NCBI GenBank assembly: GCA_023400405.1
Contig: JAEXFD010000059.1
Span: 1 to 64,000 of the forward strand
Origin: Pseudomonadota bacterium
GTDB lineage: Bacteria > Pseudomonadota > Alphaproteobacteria > Sphingomonadales > Sphingomonadaceae
Reading direction: 5' to 3'
DNA length: 64,000 nt
Positions 43,697-50,912 of the stretch are shown here, piece after piece. The first letter of the stretch is position 1; each line of letters starts with the position of its first letter. Made by a program: the position numbers and the translations under genes. The notes beneath the pieces were generated by a model. It was not told where the DNA came from. It saw only the letters and a list, made by a program, of their open reading frames with translations, and did not search any database.

Positions 43697-44728
43697 TTAA
43701 TTCTTCCCCCCCAGCGGGACGATGGTTTCGGCGTTGCCGCGCACGATGGTCACGGCCGGTCCGCGCGGTGCGGCCGGTGCCGCGGGCGGACCGCTATAGC
43801 CCGGCGCCGGCGTCCCCGCGGTCGAGCCGCCGTCGGTGCCGGCCTTGCCCGGCACCGTGCTGCGCTGGAAGCGCGACACGTCGGCACCGGTGGCGAAGGT
43901 CGAGCGTCCGTCGGCCGGCTGGCCGGCGACATGCGCGAGCATCTGCTTTTCCTTCTTGGGATCGTCGGGCACCTTGACGTCGCCGCTGGCGATCGCCGCC
44001 TCGAGTTCGCCCTGGTTGTCGGCGAGCGAGCGCAGCGACAGCGACAGCGTGCCGAGCGTCTGCGCCACCGCGATCTTCTCGGCGAGCTTGGGCGTCGCCT
44101 CGACCGTCACGGTCGAATAGGTGTTGACGATCGTGTTGCCCTTGTCGTCGGTCTGCTTGTCGGTCTTCTGGTCGGTGGCGAGCACGCGCAGGTTGCGCAG
44201 CACGGTCTCCGACGCCTTGAGCGGCGGACCGTCGCCGCCGCCGGCGACCGACTGGGTGAGGATCAGGTCGACCCGGTCGCCGGGGAAGACGAATCCCGCC
44301 ACCGCGCTCTGGGTCGAGACCGGCACGGTGACCGCGCGCATGCCCGGCCCGAGCGCCGCGGCGAGGAAGCCGCGATCGCCGGGCTTGACCAGCGCGCCCT
44401 GGGTCACCGGCTGTCCGGCCGGAATCGGGAAGCGGACGACCGTGCCCTGCAGCTTGCCGGGCTCCGATTCGCCGCGAATATAATAGGCGCCCTCGACGAG
44501 CTCCTTCGGCCAGGGCCGGAACTCGAGCGCTTCGGCATCGAGGATCGTGCCCACCGCGAGCGGGCGCTTGGCGACCAGCACTTCGGTGGTGTTCTGCGGC
44601 TGGACGGAGGCGGGCACCGCGCCGGCGACGGGGGCAGAATTGCCTGCCACCATGTTGCGCGCCATGATCGCGGTGATTGCCGCCACGACTAGCGCGCCGA
44701 CGAGCAGGATCAGCTTGCGTGCATCCAT
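43697..44728 (-). CDS. cpaB: Flp pilus assembly protein CpaB
   Basis: A 343-residue periplasmic protein with an N-terminal membrane anchor (ILLVGALVVAAITAIMA). The SAF domain starts TEVLVAKRPLAVGTILDAEAL, and the RcpC-like part contains VSTQSAVAGFVFPGDRVDLILT. CpaB/RcpC is required for pilus assembly and works with the secretin. ATG 44728 was chosen over a TTG four codons upstream. It begins MDARKLILL. The tail is Pro/Gly-rich (GYSGPPAAPAAP). Confidence 0.93.
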   Translation of the reverse strand: MDARKLILLVGALVVAAITAIMARNMVAGNSAPVAGAVPASVQPQNTTEVLVAKRPLAVGTILDAEALEFRPWPKELVEGAYYIRGESEPGKLQGTVVRFPIPAGQPVTQGALVKPGDRGFLAAALGPGMRAVTVPVSTQSAVAGFVFPGDRVDLILTQSVAGGGDGPPLKASETVLRNLRVLATDQKTDKQTDDKGNTIVNTYSTVTVEATPKLAEKIAVAQTLGTLSLSLRSLADNQGELEAAIASGDVKVPDDPKKEKQMLAHVAGQPADGRSTFATGADVSRFQRSTVPGKAGTDGGSTAGTPAPGYSGPPAAPAAPRGPAVTIVRGNAETIVPLGGKN

Positions 44729-44782
44729 TTCGCTATCCAAGCCTTCTCAAATTATGGCCGGTGGTTCCGCCGGCGTTAAGCA

Positions 44783-45256
44783 TCATCGGAATTGGTTAAA
44801 AATCGGTTCGCCAAGGACCAGCAGCCCCGCGATCGCGATCGCGACGCCATAGGGAATCTCGAGCGGAGCCCCGTTCGCACGTCGCAGCTTCTTGTCGATC
44901 AGCATCGCCAGCGTCACCACGCCGCCGATCACCGACATCAGCATCAGCATCCAGATCAGCGGCTGCATCGGCAGCCACAGTGCCAGCGCGCCGATCATCT
45001 TGACGTCGCCGCCGCCCATCTGGCCGAGCGCGAAGGCGCCGATGAACAGCGCGAACACGATCGCCGCGATGCCGAGCTGGATCGCCATGTCGGGCCACAG
45101 GGCCCAGCCATTCGCCCACCACCAGGCCGGCGCCAGCAGCGCGATCGCGGCGTTCTTCCAATTGGCGATCTCGCGCGTGCGCGCATCCTCGATCCCCGCC
45201 GAGACGAGCAGCAGGCCGAGCAGGATCAGCAGTGCGGTGGCAAACAAGTCCCCCAT
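44783..45256 (-). CDS. cpaA: prepilin peptidase CpaA/TadV
   Basis: A 157-residue A24-family aspartic peptidase that processes Flp prepilin. The two catalytic aspartates are visible: one in GIEDARTREIANW and one in GQMGGGDVKMIG. It has about five transmembrane helices, the small TadV form without the methylase domain. I chose ATG 45256; a GTG eight codons upstream is possible. It is the first gene of the minus-strand Tad run and is divergent, by 47 bases, from the hydrolase gene. No Flp pilin gene lies upstream. Confidence 0.93.
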   Translation of the reverse strand: MGDLFATALLILLGLLLVSAGIEDARTREIANWKNAAIALLAPAWWWANGWALWPDMAIQLGIAAIVFALFIGAFALGQMGGGDVKMIGALALWLPMQPLIWMLMLMSVIGGVVTLAMLIDKKLRRANGAPLEIPYGVAIAIAGLLVLGEPIFNQFR

Positions 45257-45303
45257 CAGGCTATGCCTAGACGAAAGCACTTATCAAACCGTAACCAAGC
45301 TCC

Positions 45304-46248
45304 ATGCCGGAATCCCTCGCCCTTCGCCGTTCGATCCCCGCCGCGGCCCGCGTCGATCGCTGGACCGCCCCCGATGGCTGGCCGCTGCGCCGCTTCGAAT
45401 GGCCGTCGGCCGCCTCGCCGCCGCGCGGATCGATCCTGTTCCAGGGCGGGCGCGGCGACGTGTTCGAGAAATATCTCGAAACCTTCGCGCACTGGCACGA
45501 TCAGGGCTGGGGCATCACCTCGTTCGATTGGCGCGGCCAGGGCGGCTCGGGCCGGCTGACGCCCGCGGCCAATTGCGGGCATATCGAGGATTTCGCCGAT
45601 TACATCGCTGACCTCGCCGCCTTCTACGCCGAATGGCAGGCGTCCCATCCCGGTCCGCATGTCGTGATCGGCCATTCGATGGGCGGCCATCTCGTCCTGC
45701 GCGGCCTGGTCGAAGGCGCGATCCGCCCCGATGCGGCGGTGCTCGTCGCGCCGATGCTCGGGGTGCGCAGTGCCTTTGGGCGCTTCGCCGAACGCGCCGC
45801 CCGGCTGCTCGGCAATCTCGGCAACAGCGCGCGCCCCGCCTGGAAGGGCAATGAAAAGCCCTACACGACCGAAACGCGCGAGAACCTGCTCACCCATGAC
45901 GCGGATCGCTATTCTGACGAGATCTGGTGGCAGACCCACACGCCCGAGATCCTCACCGGCCCGCCGAGCTGGCGCTGGGTGATTGAGGCATTCAAGTCGA
46001 TGCGCGAGCTCGAGGCCGATCCGCGGCTGCCGCAAATGCCGGTGCCGGTGCTCGGCCTGGTCGCCAAGGCGGACGGCCTGGTCGATCCGCGCGCGGCGCT
46101 GCGCATCCTGCCGCGGCTTCCCGATGCCCGCGTCGTCAGCTTCGGGCCGGAGAGCGCGCATGAGATCCTGCGCGAAGCCGATCCGGTGCGCGATCGAGCG
46201 ATCGGCGAGATCGACGCTTTCCTGGCCGCGCGGGCGCCCGCCCGCTGA
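45304..46248 (+). CDS. alpha/beta hydrolase, lysophospholipase-like
   Basis: A 314-residue serine hydrolase. The nucleophile elbow GHSMGGH (VVIGHSMGGHLVLRGL) is preceded by SFDWRGQGGSG, the oxyanion strand region, and followed by LVAKADGLVDPRAAL with a likely catalytic Asp and FGPESAHEILRE with the His. This is the layout of monoglyceride lipase or lysophospholipase L2. It starts MPESLALRRSIPAAAR without a signal peptide, so it is cytoplasmic. The next gene overlaps by one base (TGATG), so the two are co-translated. Confidence 0.88.
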   Translation: MPESLALRRSIPAAARVDRWTAPDGWPLRRFEWPSAASPPRGSILFQGGRGDVFEKYLETFAHWHDQGWGITSFDWRGQGGSGRLTPAANCGHIEDFADYIADLAAFYAEWQASHPGPHVVIGHSMGGHLVLRGLVEGAIRPDAAVLVAPMLGVRSAFGRFAERAARLLGNLGNSARPAWKGNEKPYTTETRENLLTHDADRYSDEIWWQTHTPEILTGPPSWRWVIEAFKSMRELEADPRLPQMPVPVLGLVAKADGLVDPRAALRILPRLPDARVVSFGPESAHEILREADPVRDRAIGEIDAFLAARAPAR

Positions 46249-47333
46249 TGGCCTGGGACGTCGCGATCGTCGGCGCGGGCATCGCCGGCGCCAGCCTTGC
46301 CGCCGAACTCGCGCCCCATGCGCGCGTGCTGCTGCTCGAGGCCGAGGATCGCGCGGGCGTCCACGCCACCGGCCGCTCGGCCGCCTTCTGGTCCGAAACC
46401 TATGGCGGGCCGGCGATCCAGCCGCTCACCAGCGCCTCCGGCCCGCTGCTCGCCGCGGGCGGCTATCTCGAGCCGCTTGGCTCGCTCCATATCGGCCGGG
46501 CCGGGGAGGCGGGGGCGATCGAGGCCTTCCTTGCCGAATTCGAAGGCACCGGCGTTGTGCTCCAGCCGCTCGATCCCGCCGGGCTGATCCCCGGCCTGCG
46601 CCCCGGATGGACGCTCGGGGTGCTGGAGCCGAGTTGCGAATATATCGATGTCGGCGGCCTTCATGCCGGATGCCTCGCCGCGGCGCGGCGGGCTGGGGTC
46701 GAGTTGGTGCTGTCGGCCGGGCTCGAAGCGGCCCGCCGCGAAGGCGGGTCGTGGACGCTGGAAACGCGCGCCGGGCGCTTCAAGGCCGATCTGCTGGTCG
46801 ACGCCGCCGGCGCCTGGGCCGATCCGGTCGCCGAACGCGCCGGGGTCCGGCCGCTCGGCATCCAGCCCTATCGCCGCACGATGCTTCAGCTCAAAACCGA
46901 TCCCGCGCCCGGCGCGGGGGCGCCGCACGTCGCGCATATCGGCGGCAGCTTCTATTGGAAGCCCGAAGCGGGCGGCCGGCTGTGGCTCAGCCCGCATGAC
47001 GAGATCGCCAGCCCGCCCTGCGACGCCCAGCCCGAGGATCTCGACGTGGCGATCGCGATCGACCGGTTCGAGCAGGTGGTCGATTGGCGAATCGAAAAGC
47101 TCGAGCACAAATGGGCGGGCCTGCGCAGCTTCGCGCCCGATCGGCGCCCGGTCTATGGCTTCGATTCCAGCATGCCGGGCTTCTTCTGGTGCGCGGGCCA
47201 GGGCGGCTTCGGCATTCAGACTGCCCCCGCCGCCGCGAAACTCGCCGCGGCCTTGCTGCTGGGCCGGGCACCGGACGCGGCGGTGGCGGGGATCGACGCC
47301 GGGCTCTACGCGCCGGGGCGATTTGCGGGGTAG
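46248..47333 (+). CDS. FAD-dependent oxidoreductase of the DAO family
   Basis: A 361-residue flavoprotein with a Rossmann FAD-binding motif VAIVGAGIAGASLAAELA at the N-terminus and the DAO-type RAGVHATGRSAAFWSETYG. The C-terminal segment WAGLRSFAPDRRPVYGF and CAGQGGFGIQTAPAAAKLAA is typical of D-amino-acid or glycine oxidase-like dehydrogenases. Its substrate is not evident. It is translationally coupled to the hydrolase gene, suggesting a shared pathway. The last 28 bases overlap the convergent DUF4386 pseudogene. Confidence 0.88.
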   Translation: MAWDVAIVGAGIAGASLAAELAPHARVLLLEAEDRAGVHATGRSAAFWSETYGGPAIQPLTSASGPLLAAGGYLEPLGSLHIGRAGEAGAIEAFLAEFEGTGVVLQPLDPAGLIPGLRPGWTLGVLEPSCEYIDVGGLHAGCLAAARRAGVELVLSAGLEAARREGGSWTLETRAGRFKADLLVDAAGAWADPVAERAGVRPLGIQPYRRTMLQLKTDPAPGAGAPHVAHIGGSFYWKPEAGGRLWLSPHDEIASPPCDAQPEDLDVAIAIDRFEQVVDWRIEKLEHKWAGLRSFAPDRRPVYGFDSSMPGFFWCAGQGGFGIQTAPAAAKLAAALLLGRAPDAAVAGIDAGLYAPGRFAG

Positions 47334-48017
47334 GGCACGACTTTCGAGCGTCTCGCGCCGAACGCCAGCAGCCAGAGCGCCAGCGCCGCCTCCCCGATCA
47401 GCGTCGGGTCCATCAAGTGGGGAGAAAGCGTGCGGGCAAAAGCCGGCGCCGCCAGGTCGGCGATGCTGTTGAGGAGGTAGCAGACGCCAGCCAGCGCCAT
47501 CAGCACGCCAATGGCCTTGGGAAGGAACCCGCTGCGCCATGCCAGCCAGCCCAGCATCAGGCAGTAGAGGCCGACGAAGACGAGGCTCACGTCATAGCCG
47601 TTGAGGGCGAGCAGCGCCGCCGCTTCGCGCTGTGGCTCGCCCGGTGCGGAGAAATAGGGCGTTGTCGCCAGCAGCCGCAGCGGAGCAAGCAGCAGCAGCG
47701 TATCGGCCGCCAGCGCCGCGATTCCGATCAGGCTGAACGCCGCCGCCATCCGCGAAACGCCGGCATGGACCGGGCGGAACAGGTCGAAGAACAGCGTCGT
47801 CACCCCGACATAACAGGGCAGCATCGCGAGATCGGCGACAAGCCCGACGCGGAACAGTGCCTCGTTGGAGACGATGGCGCGCCGTGGCGGCGGCATCGCT
47901 GCCCACGATCAGCGATCCGCGCGAACCCATTTCGGCAAATAGGCCGAAAACGATCGTGCCGAGATAGAGCGCACCCGCCAGACGCGCCATGCGCGATGAA
48001 GGCGCATCTTCAAGCAC
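47306..48017 (-). pseudogene. frameshifted DUF4386 membrane protein gene
   Basis: The N-terminal part (starting MLEDAPSSRMARLAGALYL, with GLFAEMGSRGSLIVGSDAAATA) is in one frame, and the rest (RAIVSNEALFRVGLVADLAML, then LFFDLFRPVHAG and four more hydrophobic segments) is in the next frame. DUF4386 proteins read straight through this junction, so a one-base gain or two-base loss near 47885-47900 has split the gene. The intact downstream frame could still be translated from an internal start. It overlaps the upstream DUF6326 gene by eight bases. A sequencing error cannot be excluded. Confidence 0.75.
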
Positions 48018-48423
48018 GACTGGCCTCTCGCGGCCAGCGGGCGGCCACGGCGGTGATCGTCAGCGTCAGTGCCATCTCGATCGCCGCCAAGACCTTGTAG
48101 AACGGCTCCGACCCCGGCAGGCTTATGGCCATGATCGCGGTGTAGAAGAGCCCCAGGATGATGCAGGCCCATCGGCAGGCGGACGCCGGCAATAACAGCG
48201 ACAGCGCGACCATCAGGCTCGGCACCGCCATCATCAGCGACACGCCGATGAGAACACCGCTGGTCGCATGGCCGAGCGGCCCCATGCTGCCGTGGTTCAT
48301 GTCCGCCAGCGTGCCGGCGACGTAAAGGCCGAAATAATCGCCATAGATGTAGCAGAACATTGTGGACGCCCACAGCGCCGCCAGCTTCACCTTGGTCGGC
48401 ACTCGATAATTTTCTAACTCCAC
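48010..48423 (-). CDS. DUF6326 family membrane protein
   Basis: A 137-residue membrane protein with four hydrophobic segments. The opening MELENYRVPTKVKLAALWASTMFCYIYGDYFGLY (with GDYFGLY characteristic) and the end EPFYKVLAAIEMALTLTITAVAARW are family-like. The start is GTG 48423, preceded by AAGGGGG. It is the first gene of a two-gene unit with the DUF4386 pseudogene; both families often occur together near regulators of unknown function. A promoter is visible upstream (48449-48477). Confidence 0.8.
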   Translation of the reverse strand: MELENYRVPTKVKLAALWASTMFCYIYGDYFGLYVAGTLADMNHGSMGPLGHATSGVLIGVSLMMAVPSLMVALSLLLPASACRWACIILGLFYTAIMAISLPGSEPFYKVLAAIEMALTLTITAVAARWPREASRA

Positions 48424-48448
48424 ACAGCCCCCTTACCAGTGTATTGCT

Positions 48449-48477
48449 GGAATAGCACAGTCGTGACGTTGTCGCAA
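48449..48477 (-). promoter_or_regulatory. sigma70-like promoter of the DUF6326 gene
   Basis: On the minus strand, TTGCGA (48477-48472) and TATTCC (48454-48449) are 17 bases apart, 26 bases ahead of the GTG start. The rest of the 347-base gap from here to manD (48478-48770) shows no gene; a CTAAACTTC direct repeat lies near 48715. Confidence 0.5.
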
Positions 48478-48770
48478 TGACCTGGCGGGCTGCCGTGCGA
48501 CGAGCGGACGACCGGTCTCGGGATCGGCGCTCAGCTCCGTCGCCAGCGAGCACCGGGGGGGGCGAGCAAAATGCCGTGGGACGACAGCCCCGGCTTGCCA
48601 TGTAGGATTTCGCATGCTCGGCTGGCGGCATGCGGCAATCGCATGCCTTCCTCCCCTCGTCGGCAACCCGCCAGTCCTGCTCGGGAAGGGCAAAACCAGT
48701 CCCACGTACCCTAAACTTCCTAAACTTCCGCGCCGCGAATCGGTCCTGCCGGGTTCGGTGCCGCGGGCGC

Positions 48771-49991
48771 TCACCAGTTGAACATCGTCCCGTCCTCGAG
48801 CCGGTTCACCGGCAGATAGGCGCGACGATATTCGTATTTGCCGGCCAGCGCTTCGTCGATGTCCACGCCCAGGCCCGGCGCGTCGCCCGGGTGCATCAGC
48901 CCGGCATCGAAGCGATAGGCATGGGGGAAGACGGCGTCGGTCTCCTCCGAATGGCGCATATATTCCTGGATGCCGAAATTGGGGACCGACAGGCCGAAAT
49001 GGAGTGCGGCGGCCATGCACACGGGCGAAAGGTCGGTGGCGCCATGGCAGCCGGTGCGGACCTGGTACAGGTCGGCGAGCGCGGCGATGCGGCGCAGATG
49101 GGTGATCCCGCCGGCATGGACGACGGTGGCGCGGATATAGTCGATCAGCTGTTCCTCGATCAGCTGCTTGGCGTCCCAGATCGAATTGAACACTTCGCCC
49201 ACCGCGAGCGGCGTGGTGCTGTGCTGGCGGATCAGCCGGAAGCCGGCCTGGTTCTCGGCGGGCGTCGCGTCCTCGAGCCAGAAGAGCCGATAGGGTTCGA
49301 GGTCCCGGGCCAGCCGCCCGGCCTCGATCGGTGTCAGGCGATGGTGGACGTCGTGGAGCAGATGGACATCCCAGCCGAGCGCCGCGCGCGCCTTTTCGAA
49401 CAGCTCGGGCACCAGCCGCATGTATTTGGCGGTCGACCACAGCGCCTCTTCGGGCAGCGCGCCCTTGGCCGGCTCGTAATAGAAGCGCTCGCCCGACACG
49501 CCATAGGTCGCGGCGAGGCCCGGCACGCCCGATTGCAGCCGCACTGCCTTGTAGCCGAGCGCGAGATATTCCTGCGCGCGCTCGATCGTCTCCGCCACGT
49601 CGCGGCCATTGGCATGGCCATAGACCATGCAGCCGTCGCGCGCCGCCCCGCCGAGCAGTTGGTAGACCGGCATGCCGGCCAGCTTGCCCTTGATGTCCCA
49701 CAGCGCCATGTCGACCGCGGCGATGGCGGTCATCGTCACCGGGCCGCGCCGCCAATAGGCGCCCTTGTAGAGATATTGCCAGATGTCCTCGATCCGATGC
49801 GGATCGCGGCCGATCAGGCAGGGGATGACATGGTCTTCGAGATAGCTCGCCACCGCCAGCTCGCGCCCGTTGAGGGTGGCATCGCCCAGGCCGTACACGC
49901 CCTCGTCGGTCTCGATCTTGAGCGTCACGAAGTTGCGGCCCGGGGAGGTCACGACGACCCGGGCGGAAGTGATGCGTGGCAAGGCGGGCAT
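48771..49991 (-). CDS. manD: D-mannonate dehydratase of the enolase superfamily
   Basis: A 406-residue enolase-superfamily dehydratase of the ManD group, which converts D-mannonate (or D-gluconate) to 2-keto-3-deoxygluconate. The N-terminal capping segment RGPVTMTAIAAVDMALWDIKGK is followed by the barrel motifs LHDVHHRLTPIEAGRLARDLEPYRLFWLEDATPAENQ, holding the catalytic Asp/His, GEVFNSIWDAKQLI, and GCHGATDLSPV with the second His. The C-terminal ends in ED-G-T-M-F-N-W as in ManD. It is divergent from a FadR-type regulator and belongs to uronate catabolism. Confidence 0.93.
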   Translation of the reverse strand: MPALPRITSARVVVTSPGRNFVTLKIETDEGVYGLGDATLNGRELAVASYLEDHVIPCLIGRDPHRIEDIWQYLYKGAYWRRGPVTMTAIAAVDMALWDIKGKLAGMPVYQLLGGAARDGCMVYGHANGRDVAETIERAQEYLALGYKAVRLQSGVPGLAATYGVSGERFYYEPAKGALPEEALWSTAKYMRLVPELFEKARAALGWDVHLLHDVHHRLTPIEAGRLARDLEPYRLFWLEDATPAENQAGFRLIRQHSTTPLAVGEVFNSIWDAKQLIEEQLIDYIRATVVHAGGITHLRRIAALADLYQVRTGCHGATDLSPVCMAAALHFGLSVPNFGIQEYMRHSEETDAVFPHAYRFDAGLMHPGDAPGLGVDIDEALAGKYEYRRAYLPVNRLEDGTMFNW

Positions 49992-50001
49992 TCCTCTCGA
50001 C

Positions 50002-50031
50002 TGGTCAGGCCAATATCCACTTGTCGGACCA
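50002..50031. promoter_or_regulatory. two operator-like half-palindromes between manD and the GntR regulator
   Basis: TGGTCAGGCCA (50002-50012) and TTGTCGGACCA (50021-50031) each match the palindrome TGGTC-N-GACCA with one mismatch. Palindromes of this kind are typical FadR/UxuR operators in proteobacteria. Their centres are 19 bases apart, and both sites lie in the 101-base divergent region. Confidence 0.5.
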
Positions 50032-50092
50032 TTGCTGTCAACCTACGAGGTTGCGCACGGGGGGCGCCGATCCTAAGCTCCCGGGGGATGTC

Positions 50093-50863
50093 ATGAAGAT
50101 CACGGGCAACAAGCTCTATCAGCGCGTCGCCGCTTCGATCACCGAAGCGATCGAAGGCGGCCGCTGGTCGCCCGGCTTGCGCCTGCCCGGCGAGCGCGAC
50201 CTTGCCGAGGAGTACAAGGTCAGCCGCCCGACGATCCGCGAGGCGATGATCGCGCTCGAGATGAAGGGCTGGATCGAGGCGCGGCACGGCTCGGGGCTCT
50301 ACGTCACCAAGCGCGAGCACGGCCGCAGCGATCGCGCCGATTCGCTCAATTTCGACGTCGGCGCCTTCGACCTCACCGAGGCGCGGATCCTGTTCGAGGG
50401 CGAGGCCGTGGCGCTCGCTGCCGTGTCGATCACCGACGAGCAGATCGCCGAGATGGAGGGCCTGCTCGAAGAAATGGCGGCCGACGATTCGAACGAGCCC
50501 CAGGTCATGGACGCCGATCGCCGCTTCCACCTCGCCATCGCAAACGCCACCGGCAATGCCGCGATCCGGCGCGTCGTCGAATATCTCTGGGACCTGCGCA
50601 CCCGCTCGCCGCTCGCCGCCAACATGTTCGCCCGGGCCAAGCGCGGCGGGATCACGCCGCGGGTCGAGGAGCATCGCCCGGTGCTCGATGCGCTCAAGGC
50701 GCGCGATCCGCATGCGGCGCGCAATGCGATGCGGAGGCACCTGCGCGGCGTGGTCGACGATCTGCTCGAGGCGACCGAGCTCGAAGCGATGGAGCGCGCC
50801 CGCAACGAAATCGACGCGCGGCGCGACAGCGTCGCCCGGCGATTGACTATCGGATCGGCTTGA
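50093..50863 (+). CDS. FadR-subfamily GntR regulator of uronate metabolism
   Basis: A 256-residue regulator: the winged helix GRWSPGLRLPGERDLAEEYKVSRPTIREAM is a typical GntR reading head, and the C-terminal all-helical FCD domain includes DADRRFHLAIANATGNAAIRR and HRPVLDALKARDPHAARNAMRRHL, with His residues for metal binding. Such proteins usually repress hexuronate or mannonate genes in the absence of sugar acids. It is divergent from manD and precedes the lyase genes, so it is probably the local repressor. ATG 50093 is preceded by GGGGGATG. Confidence 0.9.
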   Translation: MKITGNKLYQRVAASITEAIEGGRWSPGLRLPGERDLAEEYKVSRPTIREAMIALEMKGWIEARHGSGLYVTKREHGRSDRADSLNFDVGAFDLTEARILFEGEAVALAAVSITDEQIAEMEGLLEEMAADDSNEPQVMDADRRFHLAIANATGNAAIRRVVEYLWDLRTRSPLAANMFARAKRGGITPRVEEHRPVLDALKARDPHAARNAMRRHLRGVVDDLLEATELEAMERARNEIDARRDSVARRLTIGSA

Positions 50864-50912
50864 CACCGGTAACGCGTTTCTCGAAATTGGCCTGACCAAA
50901 AGGAGAGGCCAA

